Below are positions 27,711-37,113 of a DNA stretch of 64,000 nt, one piece after another (position 1 is the first letter of the stretch; the number at the start of each line of letters is the position of its first letter). Both the position numbers and the translations under genes were made by a program. The stretch is from JAPOKJ01 sp031421635 (lineage in GTDB: Bacteria; Pseudomonadota; Gammaproteobacteria; Burkholderiales; Burkholderiaceae_E): the NCBI GenBank assembly GCA_031421635.1, contig JANOPA010000007.1, positions 11,864-75,863 of the forward strand, given 5' to 3'. The notes under the pieces are model-generated. The model saw only the letters and a program-made list of their open reading frames with translations, was not told where the DNA came from and did not search any database.

Positions 27711-29501
27711 ATGGTAACGAAGAAGCCGGTAGCGAAGAAGCTGGTAGTCAAGAAGGCGGCGGCGAAATCCAAAGCTAGCGGAAGCGCGAAGAGCGCGAGC
27801 AATGTGACCGAGGTAAGCCCAAACAGTGCCTTGGCAAGCGTCCCCGATCTTCCTGCAATGCCGACCCTTCCGATGATTGCCCCAGAAACATTTCAGGCGC
27901 TTCAAGCTCGGTATTTTGCCCAACTCCAGGGCTTGGTCGCCCAGGATGCCTATGGCCCAGCGACCGCACCCGCGGCCGATAAACGCTTTACCAATCCGCT
28001 CTGGCATACCATGCCATTGTTGAGTCTCACCAAGGGGCTGTACGAGGCGAACGCCGCACTTATGTTGGGTATGGCCGATGCCATAGAGGCTGATCCGCAA
28101 GCTAAGGCGCGATTGAAATTTGCAACGCAGCAATGGATCGACGCGGTTTCACCTACGAACTCTTTACTGACCAATCCGGATGCGCAGCAAAGGCTGATTG
28201 ATAGCCAAGGAGAAAGCCTGAAAAAAGGTCTTGAAAACCTCGTGGGCGACATGACCAGGGGTCGCATTTCCCAATCGGATGAATCTGCCTTCGAAGTTGG
28301 AAAAAACCTCGCCGTGAGCCCAGGCGCTGTGGTGTTCGAGAACGAATTATTTCAGTTAATTCAATATAGTCCGAGCACGCCGAAAGTGGGTAAGCGGCCG
28401 TTGTTGATGGTGCCGCCGAGCATCAATAAATTTTACATTCTTGATCTTCAACCTGAAAATTCGGTGGTCGCATATTCTGTGTCGCAGGGACACACTGTGT
28501 TTATGCTGTCATGGCGCAACGTCGGACCTTCGCAGGGGCAACTGAGCTGGGACGATTACCTCGAGAAGGGTCCCATTGAAGCGATCAAGGTGGTTCGCGC
28601 CATTACGGGCGAAAAGCAGATTAACACTCTTGGGTTTTGTGTCGGTGGGACAATTCTTTCCACGGCCTTGGCAGTCTTGGCTGCGCGTGGTGAACATCCT
28701 GCTGCCTCGATGACCTTGCTGACCACCTTGCTCGATTTCTCGGTGCCTGGCGTATTGGGCATCTTCATCGATGAACAGCAAGTACGAGAGCGAGAGAAGA
28801 AAATTGGTCAAGGGGGCATATTAGAAGGCAAAGAGCTGGCGAGTACCTTTTCAGCCCTGCGCCCCAACGATTTGGTCTGGAACTATGTGGTCAACAATTA
28901 CTTGATGGGCGACAAGCCAGCCGCCTTTGATTTGCTGTTTTGGAATAGCGACAGTACTAATCTTCCAGGCCCGATGTTTACGTGGTACCTACGTCACCTG
29001 TATCTTCAAAACGAGTTGCGGCAGCCAGGCGTACTGACCTGCCTTGGCGAGAAGGTGGATCTCAGAAAAATTAAATGTCCGGTGTTCATCTATGCCTCGC
29101 GCGAGGACCATATCGTGCCCTGGGAGTCGGCTTATATGTCAACGCAATTGCTGGAGGGGGATAAGACCTTCGTGCTGGGAGCAAGCGGCCATATCGCAGG
29201 CGTGATTAACCCCGCCTCAAAGAACAAACGTAGTCATTGGGTATCTCACCCAGCCTCGAAAAAGAATGTCGCCAAGGCAAAGAGTTCTTCCGCTGGGGCA
29301 GACTTCCCACCGAATCATGAAAGTTGGTTCTCGTCTGCCGAAGAGCGACCAGGGAGTTGGTGGCCAGTGTGGTCGCATTGGCTTGGTGGCTTCAAGGATG
29401 GCGAAACTGCTGCCGTCAAAAGGCTTGGCGACGCAAAGCACCCGACTCTGGAAGCTGCGCCCGGTCGTTACGTGAAAATGCGAGCAGAGGAGGCCAAGTA
29501 G
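27711..29501 (+). CDS. phaC: Class I polyhydroxyalkanoate synthase
   Basis: Polymerises (R)-3-hydroxyacyl-CoA to storage polyester at the granule surface. The 596 residues have the class I fold, with the lipase-like box GFCVGG (catalytic Cys310), the general-base region YASREDHIVPW (Asp466) and LGASGHIAGV (His494). The first 30 residues are an unusual Lys/Ala tail (KKPVAKKLVVKKAAAKSK) that resembles histone-H1-like or phasin tails and may bind DNA or the granule. GGAGG lies before the ATG. phaR follows downstream; phaA and phaB are not in this window. Confidence 0.95.
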   Translation: MVTKKPVAKKLVVKKAAAKSKASGSAKSASNVTEVSPNSALASVPDLPAMPTLPMIAPETFQALQARYFAQLQGLVAQDAYGPATAPAADKRFTNPLWHTMPLLSLTKGLYEANAALMLGMADAIEADPQAKARLKFATQQWIDAVSPTNSLLTNPDAQQRLIDSQGESLKKGLENLVGDMTRGRISQSDESAFEVGKNLAVSPGAVVFENELFQLIQYSPSTPKVGKRPLLMVPPSINKFYILDLQPENSVVAYSVSQGHTVFMLSWRNVGPSQGQLSWDDYLEKGPIEAIKVVRAITGEKQINTLGFCVGGTILSTALAVLAARGEHPAASMTLLTTLLDFSVPGVLGIFIDEQQVREREKKIGQGGILEGKELASTFSALRPNDLVWNYVVNNYLMGDKPAAFDLLFWNSDSTNLPGPMFTWYLRHLYLQNELRQPGVLTCLGEKVDLRKIKCPVFIYASREDHIVPWESAYMSTQLLEGDKTFVLGASGHIAGVINPASKNKRSHWVSHPASKKNVAKAKSSSAGADFPPNHESWFSSAEERPGSWWPVWSHWLGGFKDGETAAVKRLGDAKHPTLEAAPGRYVKMRAEEAK

Positions 29502-29557
29502 CCAAATTCCGAGATTTTTCAGCTTGTTTCGTCGAGTTTTCGTGAATTTCAGGTGCA

Positions 29558-29574
29558 AGGCACGAATTGTGCCT
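29558..29574. promoter_or_regulatory. Dyad upstream of phaR
   Basis: AGGCAC, a 5-base spacer and GTGCCT form a short perfect inverted repeat in the 110-bp gap between phaC and phaR, with an AT-rich TAGGCTAAAAT stretch 20-30 bases downstream that could be a promoter -10 region. PhaR proteins are autoregulatory in related bacteria, so this may be a PhaR operator, or a weak terminator of phaC. The evidence is only the symmetry and position. Confidence 0.35.
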
Positions 29575-29611
29575 AGGACGGTCAGAATACTTAGGCTAAA
29601 ATCCGCGACAT

Positions 29612-30148
29612 ATGCGAACCATTAAAAAGTATCCCAACCGTCGTCTCTACGATACCCAGAGCAGTTCCTACATCACGTTGAACGATGTACGTCAGTTGGT
29701 TCTGGCCAATGAAAGCTTTACAGTCGTAGACGCCAAGAGCAACGAGGAATTGACCCGTCAAATACTCTTGCAAATCATTTTAGAAGCGGAAGCGGCCGGC
29801 TCACCACTGTTCACTGCCCCCATGCTTTCGCAAATGATTCGCTTTTACGGACAAGCGACTCAAGGCATGATGGGTACTTACCTAGAGAAGAGCCTCCAGG
29901 CTTTTGTCGATATTCAGGCCAAAATGCAGGATGCTTCCAAGGGCTTGTACGACGCCAAGGGGATTCCCAATCCTGAGATGTGGACCCAATTTATGTCCCT
30001 GCAAGCTCCGATGGTTCAGGGCATGATGTCGAACTACATTGAACAAAGCAAGTCGATGTTTGTTCAGATGCAAGAGAAAATGCAAGAAAACTCGCGTTCG
30101 ATCTTCCAGAATTTCCCGTTCACTCCCCCAACGTCAGATCGTCGCTAA
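29612..30148 (+). CDS. phaR: Polyhydroxyalkanoate synthesis regulator PhaR
   Basis: DNA- and PHB-binding repressor that controls phasin expression. The 178 residues begin with the conserved N-terminal DNA-binding segment IKKYPNRRLYDTQSSSYITL, followed by the PHB accumulation regulatory domain and a Met/Gln-rich C-terminal helix region (about 85-165). Its stop shares one base with the rimO start. The position directly after phaC is standard. Confidence 0.94.
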   Translation: MRTIKKYPNRRLYDTQSSSYITLNDVRQLVLANESFTVVDAKSNEELTRQILLQIILEAEAAGSPLFTAPMLSQMIRFYGQATQGMMGTYLEKSLQAFVDIQAKMQDASKGLYDAKGIPNPEMWTQFMSLQAPMVQGMMSNYIEQSKSMFVQMQEKMQENSRSIFQNFPFTPPTSDRR

Positions 30149-31527
30149 TGGCGTCCGTCGGTTTTGTGTCCTTGGGTTGCCCCAAGGCTTTGGTCGACTC
30201 TGAGCGCATTGTCACCCAGCTGCGCGCGGAGGGCTACGACATTGCACCCAATTACAAGGGCTCCGACCTCGTTATCGTCAACACCTGCGGGTTTATCGAC
30301 GACGCCGTAAAAGAGTCTTTGGATGCCATTGGTGAGGCCCTCAACGAAAACGGTAAAGTGATCGTCACTGGCTGTCTTGGGGCCAAAAAAGGTCAGAGCG
30401 GCGATGCCGCCGAGGGTGGCTTGATTCGTGAAATGCATCCTTCGGTGCTGGCCGTGACCGGTCCTCATGCGCTGGATGAAGTGATGGGCCATGTGCACGC
30501 TCATTTGCCCAAACCTCATGATCCCTATATTGACTTGGTTCCTGCCGGAGGTCTCAAGCTCACGCCACGGCATTACGCCTATCTCAAAATTTCTGAAGGC
30601 TGTAATCATCGTTGCAGTTTCTGCATCATCCCCTCCATGCGCGGCGATTTGGTGAGTCGTCCGATTGGTGAGGTACTTCGCGAAGCCGAAGCGCTTGTGA
30701 AAGATGGCGTCAAAGAGTTGTTGGTGATCTCTCAAGACACCAGCGCCTACGGCGTCGATGTCAAGTACCGCACGGGCTTCGTGAATGGGCGCCCGGTGCG
30801 TACCCGCATGACTGAGCTGGTGCAAGAACTGGCCCAGCTCGATGTATGGGTACGTCTACACTATGTTTACCCCTATCCGCATGTCGATGAGATTTTGCCG
30901 CTAATGGCTAAGGGTAAGGTTCTTCCGTATTTGGACGTGCCATTCCAGCATAGTCACCCCGCCGTGCTCAAACGCATGAAACGTCCGGCCTCAGGTGAAA
31001 AGAATATTGAGCGTATTCAAGCTTGGCGCAATATCTGTCCGGACCTCACGATTCGAAGCACCTTTATTGCGGGATTCCCAGGTGAGACGGATGCTGAGTT
31101 TGAGCACTTGCTTGATTTCTTGCGTGAAGCGCAATTGGATCGCGTGGGTTGCTTCGCCTACTCGCCAGTCGACGGTGCAACCGCGAACAACTTGGCCAAT
31201 CCAGTGCCAGTAGAACTGCGTGAAGAGCGTCGCGCTCGCTTCATGGAAGTGCAGCAACATATTTCCAAGGATCGCCTGGATGCACGAGTGGGAACTCAAA
31301 CCCGAGTTCTGATCGACGCGATGGGTGCTGACGAGGATGGCGCTGTGCGCGCGGAGTGCCGCTCTTCCGGGGAAGCACCTGAGATCGACGGGCTGATCTA
31401 TCTTTATCCGCAGACCAAAAAAGAGGCCAAAACCTTGAAGGTGGGCGATTGGGTGAACGCCGAGATTACGGATGCGCGCGAGTATGATTTGGAAGCGGTC
31501 GCAGTCCAAACCAAGGTCGTAGCGTAG
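30148..31527 (+). CDS. rimO: Ribosomal protein S12 methylthiotransferase
   Basis: Radical-SAM enzyme that adds a methylthio group to an aspartate of ribosomal protein S12. The 459 residues have the N-terminal UPF0004 domain with cluster cysteines (GCPKALVDSERI, NTCGFIDDAV, TGCLGAKKG), the radical-SAM motif CNHRCSFCIIP, and a C-terminal TRAM domain (about 390-455). It overlaps phaR by one base at its start and the convergent acyltransferase gene by 62 bases at its end. Confidence 0.95.
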   Translation: MASVGFVSLGCPKALVDSERIVTQLRAEGYDIAPNYKGSDLVIVNTCGFIDDAVKESLDAIGEALNENGKVIVTGCLGAKKGQSGDAAEGGLIREMHPSVLAVTGPHALDEVMGHVHAHLPKPHDPYIDLVPAGGLKLTPRHYAYLKISEGCNHRCSFCIIPSMRGDLVSRPIGEVLREAEALVKDGVKELLVISQDTSAYGVDVKYRTGFVNGRPVRTRMTELVQELAQLDVWVRLHYVYPYPHVDEILPLMAKGKVLPYLDVPFQHSHPAVLKRMKRPASGEKNIERIQAWRNICPDLTIRSTFIAGFPGETDAEFEHLLDFLREAQLDRVGCFAYSPVDGATANNLANPVPVELREERRARFMEVQQHISKDRLDARVGTQTRVLIDAMGADEDGAVRAECRSSGEAPEIDGLIYLYPQTKKEAKTLKVGDWVNAEITDAREYDLEAVAVQTKVVA

Positions 31528-32674
31528 TCAATCGTCGCACGGCGAGATAGCCGAGAAAGCTCAATAAAAAAGTCAGTGCCACCAAGATCGGACCTTCGAT
31601 AAGGGGCGGCCACTGCAATGGTCGCAATACCTGACTGAATACGATAGTGACGGTCTGGTGCAAAACATAGACCGGAAAAACAGCCTCGCTGAGGGGTCGC
31701 CGTAAAGGGTGATCGAAATCTAAAAGTTGCTGTGCAAAACCAAAGGACGCAACGATTGCACCCCATTGCATTGTAGCGATGATGAGATGATAGCTAGGTC
31801 GGCTAAACATGTGACTAGGGCTCAGCGACAATGCCCAGCATCCTAATGCGAGAAAAAGCGTCGGCCAGCGCCATGCCTTTAGGCGCCGCCATAGGGCAGG
31901 GCGGCTGACAAAGACCGCACCAGTCAAAAACATGCTGAGGTACATGGCATGATTAAACCAATCTCCAAGCACCGCATGCGTGGACGGGAAGTGCGCGAAA
32001 AGCGTCAGGCGCAAAAACCAAATTAGGAGCGTCGGGATGATGATCAACCCTAAGCCTTTCGAGAGGGGATCGACTAACTTTCCAGCAAATACAAGAGAGC
32101 CCGGTTTTACTTTAAGGATGCTCCAAAGTAGCAAGGTATAGAGCCAGAGGTACGGTAAAAACCAAAGGTGATTCCAGGTGGGAAGCGTCAGGCACCTACC
32201 GTTCTGGCAAAAGCCGTTGTAACTCGTGAAATAGAGTTTGAGAAAACTAAAATAGTCTTCCTTGTAGCCAAACTTATAGACCACCTCGAAATACGACTGT
32301 GGCGGCACTAACAGTGCCATCCCTAGCAGGAGCGGTAGCAACAAAAACCGGGTGCGCCTTCGCATGAGGCTGAACGAGGTATCTGATCTGAGCATCAGTG
32401 CCGTTGCCGCACCAGAAACCATAAAAATGAGGTCCATCCGCCAGGGGGCGGTGAGTTTCATCCAAGGTTCCAGGCTCGTACTTGCGAAGGGGCTCTTCAC
32501 GTGAAAATCCCAGCTCACGTAGTACATTCCAACGTGGTACAGCACTAGGACTGCGAATGCCGAGATTCGAAGCCAGTCCAGAAAAAACAAGCGTTCTGGA
32601 CTCGCTTTTAGAATTGCTTCCTGTTTCCTAGAGCTGGGTTCGTTATTTCGCCCGGACGAAGCCGATTGAGGCAC
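31466..32674 (-). CDS. Acyltransferase-3 family membrane protein (MdoC-like)
   Basis: Integral membrane O-acyltransferase of 402 residues with about ten hydrophobic helices. The first helix motif LFFLDWLRISAFAVLVLYH and the RMDLIFMVSGAATALML segment are typical of the acyltransferase-3 group, especially the OpgC/MdoC branch that succinylates periplasmic glucans. Substrate cannot be read from the sequence. Its 3' end overlaps rimO by 62 bases in the convergent direction, so the C-terminal residues are encoded opposite rimO. It lies 12 bases from the LLM oxidoreductase gene in the same direction. Confidence 0.85.
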   Translation of the reverse strand: MPQSASSGRNNEPSSRKQEAILKASPERLFFLDWLRISAFAVLVLYHVGMYYVSWDFHVKSPFASTSLEPWMKLTAPWRMDLIFMVSGAATALMLRSDTSFSLMRRRTRFLLLPLLLGMALLVPPQSYFEVVYKFGYKEDYFSFLKLYFTSYNGFCQNGRCLTLPTWNHLWFLPYLWLYTLLLWSILKVKPGSLVFAGKLVDPLSKGLGLIIIPTLLIWFLRLTLFAHFPSTHAVLGDWFNHAMYLSMFLTGAVFVSRPALWRRLKAWRWPTLFLALGCWALSLSPSHMFSRPSYHLIIATMQWGAIVASFGFAQQLLDFDHPLRRPLSEAVFPVYVLHQTVTIVFSQVLRPLQWPPLIEGPILVALTFLLSFLGYLAVRRLTTLRPWFGLRPLPNHTRAHP

Positions 32675-32686
32675 CTAAGGTTAGCT

Positions 32687-33706
32687 CTAAACGGTCGCCG
32701 AGGCGTTTACCTTCATCGCTGCGGCCGCTACATCCAAGGACTTCAAGCGTAGCGCCGGGTCAAAGACGTCGGAGACGATCATAAATTCATTGGCACTAGT
32801 GGCGTCAGCAAGTTGCTGAAGGCCGTGCCTGACGTTGTCAGGCCCACCAATGACGGCGGCGGCCAGGAAATCCGCTATGGCATCACGTTCTTGGGGATGG
32901 CGATGCGCCATGAAATCCGCCACCGGTGGCTGAAGCTTGCGCCGATTGCCGGTCAGGATGCCAAGGATACGTTGATAAGTACTGCTCGCCAAGAATTCCG
33001 CTTCCTCATCACTGTCTGCGCCTATCAAAGGCACACCAATGACCACGTACGGTTCTTTCAAACTCTCAGAGGGTTGGAACATACTTCGATACAAACTGAT
33101 GGCTTGTAGCAATAGCCGAGGTGCAAAGTGCGACGCAAACGCAAAGGGTAGCCCTCGCTTAGCCGCCAACTGTGCAGAGAATAAGCTCGACCCTAACAAC
33201 CAGATAGGCACATTGGTTCCGACACCCGGCATGGCCATAATTCTTTGCCCTGCCTGCGCCGGACCCAAAAGGAATTGCAGCTCGGCCACATCATTCGGAA
33301 AATCGTCTTCACTCTCCGTGCGCTCTCGACGCAAGGCTCGCATCGTAAGCTGGTCCGTTCCGGGCGCTCGACCTAAACCTAGATCAATACGTCCCGGATA
33401 GAGTTCGGCCAAGGTACCGAAGGCCTCCGCGACCACTAGGGGTGCGTGGTTGGGCAGCATGATCCCACCCGAGCCTACGCGGATGGTCTTTGTGCCGCTC
33501 GCCACATGCCCGACCAATACCGCCGTGGCCGAACATGCGATGCCGGGCATATTGTGATGCTCGGCCAGCCAATAGCGGGTAAAGCCCAGCCGCTCGGCAT
33601 GTTGAGCGGTTTTGAGCGCAATCGCTAGAGCATCGGCCACCGTGCCGCCTTCACGTACGGCGACCAAGTCGAGCATAGACAGTTTGATATCTTGAAGTGA
33701 TTTCAT
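32687..33706 (-). CDS. LLM-class flavin-dependent oxidoreductase
   Basis: Luciferase-like monooxygenase of 339 residues, in the MsnO8-like/YhbW-like subgroup. Typical segments are LSMLDLVAVREGG, GFTRYWLAEHHNMPGIA, RVGSGGIMLPNHAPLVVAE and GRIDLGLGRAPG. It probably uses FMN; the substrate is unknown. It is the first gene of a pair with the acyltransferase. A cytochrome gene starts about 45 bases away on the other strand. Confidence 0.9.
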   Translation of the reverse strand: MKSLQDIKLSMLDLVAVREGGTVADALAIALKTAQHAERLGFTRYWLAEHHNMPGIACSATAVLVGHVASGTKTIRVGSGGIMLPNHAPLVVAEAFGTLAELYPGRIDLGLGRAPGTDQLTMRALRRERTESEDDFPNDVAELQFLLGPAQAGQRIMAMPGVGTNVPIWLLGSSLFSAQLAAKRGLPFAFASHFAPRLLLQAISLYRSMFQPSESLKEPYVVIGVPLIGADSDEEAEFLASSTYQRILGILTGNRRKLQPPVADFMAHRHPQERDAIADFLAAAVIGGPDNVRHGLQQLADATSANEFMIVSDVFDPALRLKSLDVAAAAMKVNASATV

Positions 33707-33751
33707 AGCGGTTATTATCCGTGCATTCCTGTTGAAACACGATTTTAGGGT

Positions 33752-34546
33752 TTGATTTTGGATGTTTTCGCTCTAAGTAGTCGATTTTTTAGAGGCTTCT
33801 TTGCCTGTCTTCCCGACTGTGTTTCCTACTTTATTTGTATCGCTTTTGTAGTCGCCTGGTTTTCGGCCACTTTCCCAGCGTTGGCGCAAACCGCCCCTCG
33901 CCCCTTGCAAGTTCAAAATACGATGGCGCAGCGCGCACAGGCATGTACAGGGTGCCACGGTAAAGAAGGGCGGGCCACCAACGCGGGCTACTTCCCTCGC
34001 ATTGCAGGAAAGCCGGCTGGATATCTCTACAATCAACTATTAAATTTTCGGGAAAAGCGACGGCATAATCCGGCCATGACGAGTTTGATTGAAAACTTGT
34101 CGGACGATTTTTTGCGCGACCTGGCCGATTATTTTGCGGCACTTGATCTGCCTTACCCATCTGCTCCCACGACGACCACTTCACGCGCGGAAATGGAGCG
34201 CGGAGAAAAATTAATCCGCACAGGAGATGCCTCTAAAAATATCCCTGCTTGCGATCAATGTCATGGAGCCAAGCTCACGGGTGTGCTGCCTGCCGTGCCC
34301 GGACTATTAGGTCTGTCCAAAGACTATCTCGTCGCTCAGTTAGGAAGCTGGCAAACTGGGCAGCGTCACGCCGGCGTACCGGACTGCATGGAGAAAATTG
34401 CGAGTCGATTAAGCCCGGACGATGTCGGGGCCTTAACAAGCTGGTTGTCTTCTCAAAACCTACCGGTTAACGCCAAACCAGGAGGCATGCTCAATCCGGC
34501 GCAATTCTCCGCGCTCGCAATGCCCTGTGGGAGCGGGTTTAAATGA
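33752..34546 (+). CDS. Diheme cytochrome c (c4-like), periplasmic
   Basis: A 264-residue protein with a hydrophobic N-terminal export segment (about residues 22-45, ending near PALAQ) and two heme c sites, CTGCH (about residue 68) and CDQCH (about 168), in two similar cytochrome domains as in c4-type proteins. The conserved PRIAGKPAGYLYNQL and PGLLGLSKDYLVAQL segments mark the two halves. The start appears to be TTG. Its stop overlaps the ATG of the next cytochrome gene (ATGA), so they are coupled. It probably passes electrons to a terminal oxidase. Confidence 0.88.
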   Translation: MILDVFALSSRFFRGFFACLPDCVSYFICIAFVVAWFSATFPALAQTAPRPLQVQNTMAQRAQACTGCHGKEGRATNAGYFPRIAGKPAGYLYNQLLNFREKRRHNPAMTSLIENLSDDFLRDLADYFAALDLPYPSAPTTTTSRAEMERGEKLIRTGDASKNIPACDQCHGAKLTGVLPAVPGLLGLSKDYLVAQLGSWQTGQRHAGVPDCMEKIASRLSPDDVGALTSWLSSQNLPVNAKPGGMLNPAQFSALAMPCGSGFK

Positions 34547-35886
34547 GGCGCTCAGGCTTGGGTGTACTAGGCATCAGTTTGATGCTAATTTTGGCGCTGA
34601 CCATGTTCTTTATCGGCTGGGTTTACTGGGCTAGTTATAGAAGCGATGAAGATAAATCAAAGAGTTCTTTGAACAAGATCACCCAGGCTGAATTGGCTGA
34701 TCCGAAACTGCTCGCGCTTGGTGCCTATCTTGCTAAGGCAGGTAATTGCGCGGGCTGTCACACTGAGCCAGGTCAGGCGAAGTTTGGAGGCGGGCATGGC
34801 TTGGAGACACCGTTTGGAACGGTCTATACCAGCAATCTCACACCAGATGAAAAAACAGGCCTCGGCCTTTGGACGGCGGAGGACTTTTGGCGAGCCATGC
34901 ATCACGGCCAATCGAAAGACGGGCGGCTTTTAAATCCTGTGTTTCCGTTCAGCAGTTACACCTTGGTTTCGAGAAGGGACAGCGATGCGCTCTTTGCGTT
35001 TTTGCGTTCGATCCCCGCGATTACACAGCAAAATCGAAAGCAAGAGCTGCGCTTTCCTTACAACACTCAGGCGGCCTTGATGGTTTGGAGAGCGCTGTAC
35101 TTTGAAGCGCGCGGATTCAAGTTCCAATCTGACAAGACGGCGGACTGGAATCGCGGCGCTTATCTGGTTCAAGGTCTAGGGCACTGCGGTGATTGTCACT
35201 CACCACGTTCGCGCCTGGGAGGAGTACAGTCCGATCCCGAGCATGAGAGCACGCTTGGCGGGGGCGTGATGCCGGTGCAAAAATGGTATGCGCCATCATT
35301 ACGTGAAGCCCGGGAAGCTGGATTGCAAAGCATGTCGATGACCGAGTCGAAGGCGCTTCTCAGGCATGGGGTCAATTCGCAGGCCTCGGTCATGGGTCCT
35401 ATGGCCGAAGTGGTTTTTCGCAGTACACAATACTTGAGTGACGCGGATCTTGTTGCAATGACGGGCTATTTGCAAGACCTTCCTGGACGGCCTTCAGCCA
35501 CTGGCACGAAAGATTCCAAGAGTGTCAAGACTCCCAGTATTGATGCCGCTAGCGATGAACAAGGCAAAACGCTTTACAAGACACATTGCACAGAGTGTCA
35601 TGGAGATCAGGGTCAAGGTGCAGAAGTTGACGGCGTCCCCGCTTACCCTCGCTTAGCGGGCAATCGCGCCGTCAACCTGTCCTCACCTTTAAATTTGGTG
35701 CGCATCCTCGTGCAAGGCGGATTCCCGCCGTCAACAAGCGGTAACCCTAAACCCTTTGGCATGCCTCCCTTTAGCCATATCTTGAGCGACACTGAAATGG
35801 CTCAGGTGTTGAGTTTCGTCCGGCAGTCTTGGGGGAACGGGGCGGGGGCGGTACATTCCTTGGATGTTGTTCGGAGTCGACAATGA
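34543..35886 (+). CDS. Membrane-anchored triheme cytochrome c
   Basis: A 447-residue protein with an N-terminal membrane anchor (about residues 8-30) and three heme c motifs: CAGCH (about 75), CGDCH (about 222) and CTECH (about 357). This layout matches the cytochrome subunits of alcohol, gluconate or aldehyde dehydrogenases. No matching quinoprotein or flavoprotein large subunit lies next to it; the nearest dehydrogenase is the convergent FMN hydroxy-acid oxidase. It overlaps the preceding cytochrome gene by four bases. Confidence 0.88.
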   Translation: MRRSGLGVLGISLMLILALTMFFIGWVYWASYRSDEDKSKSSLNKITQAELADPKLLALGAYLAKAGNCAGCHTEPGQAKFGGGHGLETPFGTVYTSNLTPDEKTGLGLWTAEDFWRAMHHGQSKDGRLLNPVFPFSSYTLVSRRDSDALFAFLRSIPAITQQNRKQELRFPYNTQAALMVWRALYFEARGFKFQSDKTADWNRGAYLVQGLGHCGDCHSPRSRLGGVQSDPEHESTLGGGVMPVQKWYAPSLREAREAGLQSMSMTESKALLRHGVNSQASVMGPMAEVVFRSTQYLSDADLVAMTGYLQDLPGRPSATGTKDSKSVKTPSIDAASDEQGKTLYKTHCTECHGDQGQGAEVDGVPAYPRLAGNRAVNLSSPLNLVRILVQGGFPPSTSGNPKPFGMPPFSHILSDTEMAQVLSFVRQSWGNGAGAVHSLDVVRSRQ

Positions 35887-35913
35887 TCGCTTGTGTGACT
35901 CTCCAAGCTTGGA

Positions 35914-37113
35914 CTAGGAACGCTGCTTCAAGAGTTTCAGATCAATTTCAGCAAGATTTCGAACCCCGCAGAGCTGCATCGTACGTCGCAACTCATCCTG
36001 CAAAATTTGAATCGCACGGTGTGCACCGGCCTCGCCGAAAGCGACGGCGCCAAATAAGGTAGCGCGGCCGATCAGAACGGCTTGCGCACCTGCGGCAAGG
36101 GCTTTGACGACATCGCTGCCGCGACGAATGCCGCCATCCATCCAGATCGCAGTTTTACCTTGAACTGCTTCAACAATGGTAGGCAGTGCATCGAAGGTGG
36201 CGATGCCGGCATCGAGTTGCCGACCACCGTGGTTAGAAACAACGACCGCGTCTACGCCCATTGCGGCAAGTCTCATTGCGTCCTCGGGGTGCACTACCCC
36301 TTTGACAATCAACCTGCGCGGCCAGTCGTTTCTGATTTTTTGGAGAGCGTCCCAGTCGAAACTCGAGTCGTAGTTGCGGCCAACCGAGGAAGCAATCGCT
36401 GATGCTTGGGATGGTGACGGACGGCCCGAAGATTCGCGCGACGCCGATCCTGTGGCCTCTAAACCTTTCAAATTCTCCATCACCGGCACACCATTTTTGA
36501 GCATCTGTAGCGCCCAAGCGGGGTGTTGTGCAAAGTCCCAAACGTTTTTAGCGGTGAAGCTAAATGGCACCTTAAAGTCATTTCGGAAATCTCGCTCGCG
36601 CTTGCCGCCTACGGGGAGATCCACGGTAATCATTAGCGCTTCATAGTCGGCGGCCTGGGCACGATGGATCAAACTCGCAAGGAAAGGTTTATTGCTCAGG
36701 ATATAGGCTTGAAACCAGTGCCGTCCGGGCGCTTCTTTGGCGATGGTTTCAATGGACACGGTCGCTGAGCTAGACAGTGAATAGGGAATTCCGGCAGCGC
36801 TAGCCGCCTTGGCAATCGCGAGGTCGGCCCCCGGGCGCCCGTACCCAAGTGCACCGGTAGGAGCAATCGCAAGTGGCAGGGTGGAACTTTTGCCAAGAAG
36901 GTTTGCCTGCGTATCTACCGACGAAACATCGCGAAGTACCCTTGCCACCAATCTTGCTTTTTGCAAGGACGCGCAATTTTCGCGAAGCGTGATTTCGTCC
37001 TCCGCGCCGCCATCGAAAAAATCAAAGATCGCGCGAGGCAATTGTGACCGAGCTGCTCGACGTAAATCTTCAATAGAGAAAGCGCGACTGGCTGCGCGCT
37101 CCAATCGCTTCAA
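35914..37113 (-). CDS. FMN-dependent alpha-hydroxy-acid oxidase/dehydrogenase
   Basis: Member of the lactate dehydrogenase (LldD)/mandelate dehydrogenase/glycolate oxidase family, 399 residues. Visible are the N-terminal PRAIFDFFDGGAEDEIT, the APTGALGYGRPGADLAIAKA FMN region, and the active-site motif VVSNHGGRQLDAG. The substrate is a 2-hydroxy acid that cannot be named. The start ATG overlaps the stop of the Bug receptor gene (ATGA), so it is the last gene of the tauD-like/FAH/Bug operon. Confidence 0.9.
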   Translation of the reverse strand: MKRLERAASRAFSIEDLRRAARSQLPRAIFDFFDGGAEDEITLRENCASLQKARLVARVLRDVSSVDTQANLLGKSSTLPLAIAPTGALGYGRPGADLAIAKAASAAGIPYSLSSSATVSIETIAKEAPGRHWFQAYILSNKPFLASLIHRAQAADYEALMITVDLPVGGKRERDFRNDFKVPFSFTAKNVWDFAQHPAWALQMLKNGVPVMENLKGLEATGSASRESSGRPSPSQASAIASSVGRNYDSSFDWDALQKIRNDWPRRLIVKGVVHPEDAMRLAAMGVDAVVVSNHGGRQLDAGIATFDALPTIVEAVQGKTAIWMDGGIRRGSDVVKALAAGAQAVLIGRATLFGAVAFGEAGAHRAIQILQDELRRTMQLCGVRNLAEIDLKLLKQRS

